Shown piece after piece: positions 1 to 9,636 of a stretch of DNA of 64,000 bases (position 1 is its first letter; each line of letters starts with the position of its first letter). The stretch comes from Spinellus fusiger. Taxonomy: Eukaryota; Mucoromycota; Mucoromycetes; Mucorales; Phycomycetaceae. Made by a program: the position numbers and the translations under genes. The stretch spans positions 1 to 64,000 of the forward strand of contig JALLLS010000119.1 in NCBI GenBank assembly GCA_025094145.1, in the 5' to 3' direction. The notes beneath the pieces are model-generated. The model was not told the origin of the DNA, searched no databases, and saw nothing but the letters and a program-made list of their open reading frames with translations.

Positions 1-39
1 AGGGGAATAAAGATTATGGTAAGATGTGTAACTACTGAT

Positions 40-292
40 ACAGATACAGATACAGATATTGATACTGATACTGATACTGATACTGATACTGATACTGATA
101 CTGATACTGATACTGATACTGATACTGATACTGATACTGATACTAATACTGATACTAATACTGATACTAATACTAATACTAATACTAATACTAATACTAA
201 TACTGATACTAATACTAATACTAATACTAATACTGATACTAATACTAATACTAATACTAATACTAATACTAATACTAATACTAATACTAAAT
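40..292. repeat. Hexanucleotide microsatellite (GATACT / AATACT)
   Basis: A continuous run of 6-bp units begins as GATACA/GATACT and changes rightward to alternating and then pure AATACT units. Long open frames here (Thr-Asp/Thr-Asn or Ile-Leu repeats) are products of the repeat and are not genes. The gradient of GAT to AAT units suggests successive expansions of variant units. Confidence 0.95.
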
Positions 293-300
293 ACTATGGT

Positions 301-890
301 GGGTGCTTGTCTTGTCTATAGAAAGAATGAGACGTATTCTTCAGTCTCTTTGCCATCAGGGTATCTGTATTATGGTATGTTTTCTATGAATACTTACCAC
401 CACTAATAAAATAATCTTCTTCTCCTATACACATCCTAGGTAGTCTATACTACCAATACATTGACCTGCAGTTCATTCCTACACAGACAGGAGTGGGAGT
501 CCAGTGTCGATCTCAGACTTCTGTTTAGAAAGGACAAAGAAGTGCAATGTACAGTGCTCAAAGCAAGAAGAATGGTAAACACTAGACACATATGGACCAA
601 TACATGGACTGATAAGAAAGAGTGAACTTGTATGATAGTGTACACCTCATACATATTCTGTGCTATGGACATGAGCATTAAGACAGTGCAGTGTCCTTCC
701 TATACAAAGACTTTTTCTACTCTATTCTACTCTATATTGAATTCATAATAATACTCTATTTATCACTGTATCTGTATTTATCACTGACAGGCAGCAATCT
801 CTTTTTCTTTCTACTCCTCTTTACAGTGTGGCTTGTGGTTGGAAATGAATTTAGAGAGAACAGTGTCTCTTTCTCTCTTGGTATTATGCC
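301..890. other. No gene seen (upstream of L1-domain gene)
   Basis: Short AT-rich frames only, none with recognisable protein sequence. It probably holds the 5' region of the L1-domain gene that starts at 891. Confidence 0.5.
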
Positions 891-1916
891 ATGACACTCC
901 CAGTGAGTAAAGAGCAGGCATGTCACTTTGTAGAGTCAATAAGAAAGAAGCTAGCTAAATGCCCATGTCTGCACATATCTTTATTATGACGGTTAGATTG
1001 AAAAGGCAGTTAGTGCACTCTACACTGCCTATGATAATACACCAGCCAATATAGCTTCTCTCTGGCTAATAGTCACTACCAAAAAGATGGCACAGGGATC
1101 ATCCCTTAAGCCCAGGAGATTGTAAGCCTCTCTCTCTCTCTCTCTAGTGATCATTTTGTATAGATAACATATAGATATAGATAACATATATAAAAGAGAA
1201 AGGAAAACTATCCTCTAAAGAGTAGAGGCATCTGCTTATGATAATAGACCTCTCCAACACTCTATTCTACCTACCACAGCCAGTGTATGTCTTATCACCA
1301 AAGATCCTCCTGAAGACACTTTGGCATGGATCAAAGACACTTCCATAACTTGTATCCAGAAAGTGGTGTCTGTTAAATGCCTCTGCTCTACCTACAAATC
1401 ATTTGAAAGCAGGCGAAAATTGGCCTCTTCTTTTACTGTGTTTCTTGTCGATGATAGGATTACTGATATTATGCCTAAATTGCTAGGCACCTCTTTCTTC
1501 AAAAAGAACAAGTAAGTGGCTAATAAGAAAGAGAGAGAGAGTAACTATGCACATGGATAGAGTACCTCTTCCTATTAAACTTTCCAGAGGAGCATTAGTG
1601 CCTTCTGTTGAGCGTGCACTTGGCTCTACTTTTACACGACTCTCAGGTGGAGTCACCCAGTAAGTCTTGTTGGATAGATTCAGACTGCAAACACCACTGC
1701 TTATCCACCTGTCATAGTGCAGCAAAGATAGGCCATTTGGGCATGTCCCAGCCCAATGTTATTGAGAATATAATAATGGCATTGCCTGCCTTTATTGATC
1801 TTATACCCCGTCAATGGAAGAACATTCAAATGGTAGTATTAAAAACAGACAAGTCCCCAGCGCTCTCTCTTTACTGTGCTGGTGTATCTGAGCCGTCACC
1901 TAGTAATAAAGTGTAA
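891..1916 (+). CDS. Ribosomal L1-domain protein (Cic1/Utp30-like)
   Basis: Nucleolar L1-fold protein of the Cic1/Utp30/RSL1D1 family, expected to act in pre-rRNA processing and ribosome assembly. Five exons keep frame: 891-902, 997-1121, 1248-1511, 1561-1659 and 1718-1916, giving 232 aa. Visible family marks are IEKAVSALYTAYDN near the N-terminus, LPLQHSI followed by VCLITKDPPED, FLVDDRITDIMPKLLG, VPLPIKLSRG and KIGHLGMSQPNVIEN. It covers the L1 domain but lacks the long basic tails of many homologues. The first exon encodes only MTLP; this start is inferred from the ATG, the GTGAGT donor and phase agreement, so it is the weakest part. Introns start GTGAGT, GTAAGC, GTAAGT and GTAAGT. All others rest on clear homology across junctions. 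Confidence 0.88.
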
Positions 1917-2049
1917 ACTATGCATATATCACTTGAAAAATGTAGATTGGAAAGTAGAATGCATATGATGCTATACTATGCTATACTATGCTATATACTA
2001 TAGCAGTCCTCTATCCTGTACTGCTTTTATTCTCCCGATGCTACTTTAT

Positions 2050-2365
2050 GCAATTCCTTGCTCCAGCGTGCCCACTGGGCTTTTATTTTTGACCCTGCTC
2101 CTTTTCTCCCTGGTGTTGTGGCGATTAAGGCTTCTTCTTCGGTGGTGGCTCTTCTTTCTATGGTGTCTTGAAGTGTTTTTCTTTTCTTTTCTCTTTTCTT
2201 CCTTTCTTTTCTTTCTTCTCAATGTATTTTTCATTTTAGCTAGTTTCTTTCTTCCTTTCCTTTTGCTCGGTCCACGTGACCTTTATTATTATTTAAGTGC
2301 CGCACATCATAACGTGTCGGCCTAGTCAATAAAGAATACAAAAAAAAAAGCAATTCCTTGCTCCA
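2050..2365 (+). mobile_element. Retroposed poly(A) insertion with 16-bp target-site duplication
   Basis: The 16-mer GCAATTCCTTGCTCCA occurs at 2050-2065 and again, exactly, at 2350-2365. The 284-bp segment between ends with AATAAA (2328-2333) and a run of ten A (2340-2349) directly against the second copy. This is the structure of a LINE-mobilised, 5'-truncated cDNA of a polyadenylated transcript in + orientation. I do not recognise the parent transcript: the left part has a short + frame ending in TGA near 2170, then a pyrimidine-rich presumed 3' UTR. The LINE at the right end of the window is the type of element that could supply the machinery. Confidence 0.8.
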
Positions 2366-2858
2366 ATAGTTTGCTCCAATAGGAGACAAAGAGAGTTAGT
2401 TTTGATACAGAATAAAGAGAGCAATTGGACAGTCTACTCGTATAATTCACTAGAAGCATAAGTGACGTTGGTGGCATTCACCTTGGGAGTTCTGAATTCA
2501 TCCAAATGACAAGACAATAGGTCGACTACTTTTGTATTCCTGTCTGCCTTCTTTATTGAGAGGGTCTTATTTTTATGCCTATAACCCTTGCTATCCCAAG
2601 GCTGGATTTGTGTCTTACCCGATAGACTCCTCTCCTTCTACTCTGTACTATACTGTACTATACTGTACTATACTGTACTTTAATCTCTTGTTGCCTTGGC
2701 AATAGTCTAATCAACCCATTATTAGAATAACTGTCAATAGAATCATCAGAATAGATGGGTTGTTCGCTTTGACATATTGATTCAATCTCAATCCCTCACC
2801 TTGTCATCTGTTCCGTCTTGGTTTAGCTCTTTGTACACTATTTTCGGGAAATAGTGAG
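2366..2858. other. No gene seen; short tandem repeat
   Basis: Contains about three tandem units of a ten-base repeat (tactatactg type) near 2641-2680, and otherwise unremarkable AT-rich sequence. Confidence 0.5.
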
Positions 2859-3290
2859 ACACTTTCTGAGACAAGTTTATGACAAAATATAGTAAATGAT
2901 TTGAACAGCGACTCGAATATGATTGGGACAAACATCAGAAGAAAGATAAAAACAACATTTTACTGCACCGAATATCGTAAAATGAATTCTTTATTCAACA
3001 AGGTCCATGATCAAGACAATGATCCTATATTGGGTAATTCAATAAAGACTCTTAAAATAGGATTTATCTCTTCATCAGACCCTTCTGTGACTGACTAGAG
3101 CTTGTTCTATTGGATTTTATTGAGTGTTTTCTGTAAGATAAAGATCTTTTTTTTTTAAAAAAAAAAACCAAGCTTCTTCTATATTGTCATTTTTGGGTTT
3201 TTATTTATTTCTGATATTTGCCCCAATCATATTCGAGTCGCTGTTCAAATCATTTACTATATTTTGTCATAAACTTGTCTCAGAAAGTGT
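2859..3290. repeat. Perfect 69-bp inverted repeat (possible MITE/foldback element)
   Basis: Positions 2859-2927 are the exact reverse complement of 3222-3290. A diverged extension continues inwards for roughly 30 more bases on each side. The spacer contains T10A11 at 3147-3167, itself palindromic. No coding homology is recognised in the spacer and no target-site duplication is evident at the outer ends. It could be a small non-autonomous element with long terminal inverted repeats, or a local inverted duplication. Confidence 0.85.
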
Positions 3291-3299
3291 AAAACATTC

Positions 3300-3525
3300 A
3301 CGTGATAGTATTCCCCACCAGTCTACACACCAAGAGATTTTTTGGGCCTTTAAAAGTGCACAGCATTACCTGTTACGTAATAAAAAATGCCCTTTTATGG
3401 AACTGTGTTTAAAATCAAAGGTTTGCAAGTATCTAAATTTCTATTTCTTTTTATGGAATACATCGAATCAAATTGTATTATCAATAAATAATATTGTTTA
3501 TGAACAAAATTGTTGATGGATAAAA
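3300..3525 (+). repeat. Dispersed repeat, copy 1 (copy 2 at 54235-54470, opposite strand)
   Basis: Aligns by eye with the reverse complement of about 54235-54470. Shared blocks include gtctacacacca, cttttatggaact, ggtttgcaagtat and atcaaattgtatt in the same order. Both copies translate to a stretch containing CPFMELCLK in one frame, suggesting a common coding ancestor. I do not recognise the family. Confidence 0.7.
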
Positions 3526-4884
3526 TTGTTTATTATAATAATATAGCTAATAATACTGTAGCTAATACTATATTACTATAGCTACTGCTGTTCTAGGCGT
3601 ATTCCTTTATAGAAATAGTAAATACACTCTAAAAGCCTTATGCTTTATTCTTGGGATATATATTACTATGCTTGGGAATACACCCTAAACAGTATTGATA
3701 ATATAGAAGGAAGAAGACCACCTAAGGCTGACTTAAGAAAGAGTCTTAACCTATCTAATAACAGAAAAGAGTGTATTAGTAATAATTCAATCAAGATAGA
3801 TAGTAAACTTACCTTGTACTTAGTGTTTGTCTTGAGAATAATAAGCCATATGTTATCTATTAAAATAAGTCAGTACTATGTCTTATGGATTACAATGAGC
3901 TCAAGCCCAGATGAAGACACTGCTTACCTTTTTATCACCAGAATAGTCCTTGGTAGTGTCTATCACCTATTGTTTCTCTTGGTTAATAATAGTACATTGC
4001 CTTGCTCAGTTATGCTCATATTGAAGAGTACTTGGGTGTTAAGTTGTATGTGAAGTGTGAGAAATAACAAAAGGATGGGATTATCAAAACAAATAATAAT
4101 CTTTCTTTCTCTCTATTCTGGTAATGTATACACTAGCCTCCACTCATAAAATTCACAAGTCAAACAATTCACACCCTATTTGCCTTGATCCTAAAGTCCA
4201 GTATTAGAAACAATACTTTGTAATCATTAAGTACTATTGTTGAGAACAGTTACAATGAGACAGTTGAGGTGATGATGAATATTGAGTCAATGAATGAATA
4301 TAAGGTTCTCAATGTAATTAAACTTAGTTCTATTTTATGGACAATGACCACTAGAGTTAACTCTATAAGTTCTATAATACATCTTTCTCAAGCAGTGTTA
4401 TGTTGCAAATACTATGGGCTTATAGATAGCACATGTTAAACATTAAATGCAGTGATTGAGTTGTAATGTCAGGTTTGCTTCTTCCTTTTATCCAATTTTA
4501 TAGTGTTTAATTACACAGTCCATAGTCAATGCTAAGACAGACAGACAGTGAAAAGGTTCTTTTCAAACACATTAGCCAACCAAAGAAAATAAGTCGAGAA
4601 CAATAAACAGTCAGCTACTCAATTCCCTAAAGATTATCTTGTTTATACTCTAGGAAGCTGTTTGGATTAAAGTCTATTTTATTAAGAATGTAGACAATTA
4701 CACTTTTTATATTAGTTTGGGTTTTCTTCTTTGACTATGAATTTGTCTAATTTGCCATTCTCAAGTAATAGCTATGGTTTTCATAGAACATCCAAGCAGA
4801 CTGGGAAGGGTAACTGTCCTGTCCTATAGTGTGTATAATCTTGGTCCTGTATTTCAAGTCCATAGAATTCCATAAAGTGATTTT
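3526..4884. other. No gene seen
   Basis: AT-rich DNA with short tandem-like 'agctaatact' units at 3540-3590 and scattered short open frames without recognisable similarity. Confidence 0.5.
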
Positions 4885-5050
4885 GTTGTAAAAGGGGTTT
4901 CTCTCTTCCCCGAAACATACATAGGACAAGAGGGAGTTCATTTATAAATTTACAGAGATGTTATTATCGTATAGCTTTGATCCTTATAGCTTAAATATAT
5001 ATATAAAAGTAGCCTCAAGATCTATACTATGTAACTTTGTAAAATATATC
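4885..5050. repeat. Dispersed repeat A, copy 1 (copy 2 near 27140-27300)
   Basis: Similar in the same orientation to about 27140-27300. Shared blocks in order include gaaacaca(t)ata, gaacaagggaggga, atttact/cagagaagctatta, gtataactttgatc and tatatataa-agta. Identity is partial, so this is an old repeat family of unknown type. Confidence 0.6.
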
Positions 5051-5084
5051 CTTCATTCTGTAATAAAGGGCACTGTGGTTATCA

Positions 5085-5245
5085 ACAGGACCACTAGAGA
5101 GATGAATCTGTAGTAGTTTGGTTTCTAGTGGAGACAAAGAAATAGAGTATTAGTACAAAGGCTAGTCTAGGGAAATCAAAGAGGGTACATGAACAAGAAC
5201 ACAACACACGATTTGAGCACAATGAGTAACTAGGCAACTGTTCTT
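5085..5245. repeat. Dispersed repeat B, copy 1 (copy 2 near 23075-23250)
   Basis: Similar in the same orientation to about 23075-23250. Shared blocks include ggacca/tctagagagat, gtagtttg, gtctctagt, gaatagagt, acacaaaggct and taactaggcaact. It lies directly upstream of the Fanzor remnant here and directly upstream of a Tc1 element at the other copy. Confidence 0.6.
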
Positions 5246-5528
5246 TAAGCAATTCTTTTCTTTTTAGATGTTGTTGTAGTCTACATTACTTTGGTGGTTC
5301 TGATCAAGCAAATGAATTGTGAAATTTGGTTTTGTTTTCTGCTTGAATATTAATACCTGCTAATTACACTGTCTGTTGTTTTTCATAACTTCTATCCTCT
5401 TTAACTTGTTTGCCTTTGTCTGGCATATAAACCATCAGTTGTGATCTGGTGAGTGTTTGTGTATGTTTATTATGTCTGACATGTTATTCAGTTTCTATTG
5501 TATATTCTTTTATTTTAATAAACCCAGT

Positions 5529-6106
5529 GCATCCGCTACAAAGGCAAGAAGAAGCTGCCAGTACAAGGGTAATACGATACACCTAGAGTACATTAATACA
5601 TCTCGAACTAATTACTTTTACTATTATTTTATTATTGAAAAGGGGTATTCGCACCTAAGAATATTGGAGTATGATCCTACCAAGCTGCCAGTCATTGCCT
5701 ATGGCACAGGAATAAAGGTAAAAGAGGCAGGCAAGTTTAAAGGCCATCGTGTTGGTTTGACGAGAGTTTTATATCAATCATTGAAAAAGAGACAAAAAGA
5801 TGGAGATCTTCTTCTAGTTGATGTCGATGAGTTCCGAACATCGAGAGTAAACATGATTGACCTCTCACCCAATACAAAAAGCTCTTTTAACAGTTACTCT
5901 GTTTTATTTTTGTTCTTAAGATCTGCCACACTTATAACACAAATATCCTCACTGAGATATTAGTGAGTTTCAACAATATCCGCGCTTGCCAAAGTTGCGG
6001 AATTGTTTGGAACAGAGATGTGAATGCATCAAAGAATATCTATACAATTGCAGAAGAGGGATTAAAGGGTCACTACAGACCAGTTCCTTTCTGTAGAAAA
6101 GAATAG
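5529..6106 (+). pseudogene. Fanzor (eukaryotic TnpB-like RNA-guided nuclease) C-terminal remnant
   Basis: The C-terminal third of a Fanzor protein is readable. It shows KLPVIAYGTG, then FKGHRVG, a helix with LKKRQKDGD, and VDVDEFRTSR ending at 5846. A 74-bp intron (5847-5920) follows, then ICHTYN, IRACQSCGIVWNRDVNASKNI and a RPVPFCRKE end, with TAG at 6104-6106. In the family this covers the segment before the zinc ribbon, the ribbon itself and the last RuvC aspartate (NRD). The second Cys pair (CQSC) and NRD are kept. The first pair has lost a cysteine (CHTY where C..C is expected). RuvC I and II, carrying the other catalytic acids, are not found upstream, so the copy is truncated and inactive. 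The start given is only where the frame becomes open; similarity is clear from about 5660. Confidence 0.82.
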
Positions 6107-6526
6107 ATATTTGTATTCATATTATATATCGCCACATCGAAAGTGGTTTCCTATGGGATTCAGATATTTACAGGTAAATCTACATAATAATCTTTATTTA
6201 AGAACTAACATGAATATATTTCACTTTTTTTGCTCCTTTTCAAATCCATGTCATTTCTAAACAATTGTATTTCGACTATTTCTTTTTATATCCTAAAGAC
6301 CTCCTGGTGTGTATGCATTTCCTCTCATTATCCTTCATTTTGCAGAGACTCTTGCTGTGTTACCATCTTTTCTTTATTTAGTCGAAATATTCCAAAATAA
6401 TAATAAAAGGGATGCTAGCTATGAGCGTATCCCCGTATCATCTAAAATAAATCGCTATTGGTACAAAATAATAAATAATAAATGATGGGTTGGGAGGGAG
6501 GGACCAGCAAGAGTCTCTGCTTATTC
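6107..6526. other. 3' flank of Fanzor remnant; no gene seen
   Basis: Just after the stop codon a small stem-loop is visible (CCAC 6132-6135 with GTGG 6143-6146). Guide-RNA scaffolds of TnpB/Fanzor elements lie at this position, but no guide can be claimed from one short hairpin. The rest is AT-rich. Confidence 0.35.
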
Positions 6527-6580
6527 GGATAATGGTTATAGGCCTTCGGCCTTTGGCCTCGGCCAAACCTATCATTATCC
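6527..6580. repeat. GGCC-rich imperfect palindrome
   Basis: An imperfect inverted repeat: ggataatg...GGCC on the left, GGCC...cattatcc on the right. Its centre contains four GGCC words (ggccttcggcc and ggcctcggcc), in strong contrast to the AT-rich surroundings. It resembles mobile GC-rich hairpins in form only. Confidence 0.7.
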
Positions 6581-6751
6581 TGCGTTTCATCATGTGACTG
6601 GTAGGCTTCTTTTTGTGACTTGTATTTTTGGGATAGATCCTTAGAACAATTTTGATAGAACAGAGGGTCTATAAAAATACAGACGGTAGAGAGAGGGTAG
6701 AGAGAGAGAGAAATAGAAATAACCTACCTATACAGCATATTACAGTAAGTC

Positions 6752-6820
6752 CTATGAAAAAGTCTCTATGAAAAAGTCTCTATGAAAAAGTCCTATAAAA
6801 TGGACCCTATAAAAAGAAAG
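6752..6820 (+). promoter_or_regulatory. Tandem 14-bp units and TATA-like motifs upstream of the G3BP-like gene
   Basis: Three units of ctatgaaaaagtct lie at 6752-6793, followed by cctataaaatgg and cctataaaaag, about 170-200 bp upstream of the ATG at 6989. TATAAAA-type sequences at this distance suit a core promoter; function is inferred. Confidence 0.4.
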
Positions 6821-6988
6821 AAACTATGACCTACCACTAAGCATTTCTCTTTTCTTCTTCTTCCTGTGTCTTTTTGCTGCTAATAGTCAGAGTCATAGCC
6901 ATAGTCATAGCCATAGCCATAGCCATAGCCATCGTACTACCGTGACTATTGCATAAACAATAATAACAAGAAAGAGACATCCAACACA

Positions 6989-9048
6989 ATGACAACAACA
7001 GGTGCCACAACAACTGCAGGCAATGGTGCTGCTGTAAACCAGACTGTGAATGAAGGAGGAAAGGAGAACACCCAACACCCTGATCTTGCCTCTCAAGACG
7101 TCGGTCTGCTATTTGTGCGTGAATACTATACCTTCCTCAACAAGAAGCCTCACAGACTCCATGCCTTTTACAACAGCGACTCCTACTTCTTAAGAGGTGA
7201 TGAAGGAGAGACTGTCCAAGCCTACCACGGCCAGGAAGTAAGTGAAGAAAGACCTTTTTTTTTCTTTTTTTTCTTTTTTTTCCATTCTCTTCTACATACA
7301 ACTCCCTATAGACTCTTTTCTTTTTCTTTCTTTTCTCTATTTCATTAGAGCTGTGTTCTTTTAGCATAACATAAAGACGTGTCATTATCCTACAATGAAA
7401 AGAAAAGAAGAAAAAAAGAAGAAAAAAAGAAGAAAAGAGAGAGGGAGAGGGAGGGAGGGAGAGAACAGTGTAATAATATAGACATCATAGGAAATCCGCA
7501 AAAAGATCGAGGAATTGAACTTTGAAGGCTGTAAAGTACTCGTCACTCAAGTCGACACACAAATGTCAGTCAGCCATGGTATTATCATCCAAGTCCTAGG
7601 AGAAATGGGCAACAAAGACGGAATATCTCAAAAATTCAGTCAGACCTTTTTCTTGGCCACTCAGCACAAGGGCTATTATGTGTTGAATGATATTTTCCGC
7701 TTCCTAAAGGACGAGGTGAATATTGACTACTACACCTGTGATGAGGAAGAGGAAGTCCAGCCTGCAGACATCCCTCAAGCACCAGCAGCAGTAGAAACCA
7801 ACAATGACTTTATAGAACAACCACGCGTTGAAGTAGTAGAGACACTTGAGTCTGTTGAATCCAACAAGACTGTGACTGAGTCTACCAAGTCAAAGATCAT
7901 TGAGCAAAGTACCCTCGTACTCCAGACAGAAGATCAGGACGAGACAAACAAGGGTGGACAGCAGCAGCAACAGGGATCTGTAGAGAGAAAGATGGAAGAG
8001 GAAGAAGACAAGGCTCCAAACACCCCCTTGCCCACTCAGAACCCATCTGCAACCGAAGTCCCCAAAAAAGAAGAGTCTAAACCTGAGGCCAAGGAAGGCG
8101 AAAGAAAAAAGACAGAAAAGACAGAAAAGACAGGGGGTAAGGAGGCAAAGAAGGAGAAATCCAAAAAGATTGAGCCAAAGCAGCACAACAAAACCAAGAC
8201 ATCTTCTGCTCCTCCCAAGACATGGGCCAATTTAATTTCTTATGAAGTCCCCAAACGATGGGGATCTCAGACAGAAGGAAAAGAGAACCAAGGAGGACAA
8301 GAGACAGGCAAAGGAGAGCAGGAAGTAAAGACAGTGCCTGCTGAGCCAAAAGAGCCTTCTCCACCACCCACTAGTCAGACACCTCCCACCCAGCCATTGC
8401 AAGATAGTCAGGGCCAAACTAAAGACACACCTACAGGTAAATCAATAGAGAGAGAAAAGAAGGTGTCGTAGGTAGTAGTCAACTCATCCATTGCTTCCTT
8501 GTGCATTAGAAGAAAGCAATCAGATCTTTGTCAAGTCTGTTAAGCCTATAATGACAGAGGATCAGATTAAAGAAGCCTTCAGTCAGTTTGGACCTGTACA
8601 GCACATCCGAATGAGTATGCAAAGAAACTGTGCCTTTTTAGACTTCACTACGGCAGAATCAGCACAAAAGGCCATTGCTCAACACAAGGTGGCCATTGGC
8701 AATCTTCTTGTGTTTGCAGAAGTACGTCGTCCTCTTAGCAGCAGACCTCCTTATTCTCGTTCACAAAATGGTCCTCCCTTTGAGCGTCGTTATCCACCTA
8801 GCAGCAACAATAACAACAGCAGCAATCCCAATACGAATAACCCTAGCAACAACAATGGCCACCATCATTACCACCACCATCATCACCACCATCACCAACG
8901 CCGTAGCGGAGGGGGAGTCAATGGCAGTGCTGGTGCTGGTGCTGGTGCTGGTGCTGGTGCTGGTGCTGGTACTAGTGCTGGTGGACATCGTGGTGCCTCA
9001 CGTCCTAGCAATGAATCAAAACCTCAAGAATCAAATCAGCCAAAATAG
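6989..9048 (+). CDS. G3BP-like NTF2 + RRM protein (Nxt3/Bre5 type)
   Basis: RNA-binding protein of the G3BP/Nxt3/Bre5 family, which in other organisms acts in stress granules and as a ubiquitin-protease cofactor. Three exons (6989-7237, 7491-8436, 8510-9048) give 577 aa. The N-terminal NTF2-like domain (about residues 25-145) shows LFVREYYTFLNKKPHRLHAFY and, after intron 1, FEGCKVLVTQVDTQMS and FLATQHKGYYVLNDIFRF. A long acidic, Lys/Glu- and Pro-rich middle follows. The RRM (from about residue 400) has IFVKSV as RNP2-like and RNCAFLDF as RNP1-like sequence. The tail is Asn/His-rich and ends in a Gly-Ala hexanucleotide-encoded run rather than an RGG box. Intron 1 (7238-7490) contains long polypyrimidine and polypurine tracts. 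Start chosen as the first ATG of the open frame. Confidence 0.93.
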
Positions 9049-9636
9049 AGAAAACAAAAGAAAGTATATGCGTGTGGGCGAGAAATTAAAAAATATTGGA
9101 GAAATGGTAACCAGTGTATATGAGTACAAGTATCAATATGAGTACGAGTAACCAGTACCAGTATCAATAGGCGTATAAGTATGTTGAAAAAGAAAAAGGA
9201 AAAAAAGATATTAAAAAAGAAAGAAAAAAGAAAAAAGACGGAAAGTAGGAGGAAAATAGGAGATAGTGCTATGGAGCTATGTCTGTCATTATCTATTAGT
9301 AACTTCTTGATTTAATTTTATTGTACTTTTTTTATATGATGACTATTAAAATATTCTCTATACGTGTGTATACATCATGTAACAAAAGAATACATCTTGC
9401 TATCTATTGGAAGATCAATAGAAATAGAAAACACGTACAGATTAGATCCATACATGTGTCAGTGTGTGTGTGTGTGTGGATGTGTGTGTGTGTGTTTTGT
9501 TTGTTGGGGTATTATAAGAGAAGAGAAAAGAGCTCCAAATGAAATGGTATTACGCACCTACTCATTCGCACCTACACACCTACAGAAAGGGATACAGAAA
9601 TATAGAGATACACATACAAAGGCAAAGGGAAGGGTA
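9049..9636. other. Convergent 3' region of G3BP-like and chitin deacetylase genes
   Basis: Purine-rich DNA near 9180-9250 and a GT/TG dinucleotide run at about 9461-9495; no coding sequence recognised. Confidence 0.6.

Noticed and set aside
16..406. Long Thr-Asp/Thr-Asn and Ile-Leu open frames
   Set aside because: Produced entirely by the hexanucleotide repeat; no unique sequence or homology.
2046..2234. Basic minus-strand frame and another minus frame reading ERRATTEEEALIATTPGRK
   Set aside because: Both cross the junction of the retroposed insertion and its target duplication, and the insertion's sense strand is +; treated as chance open frames.
8761..8988. Minus-strand Ser-Thr repeat frame and similar frames opposite the Gly-Ala runs
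   Set aside because: Shadow of the repeat in the G3BP-like exon; the sense frame has NTF2 and RRM homology.
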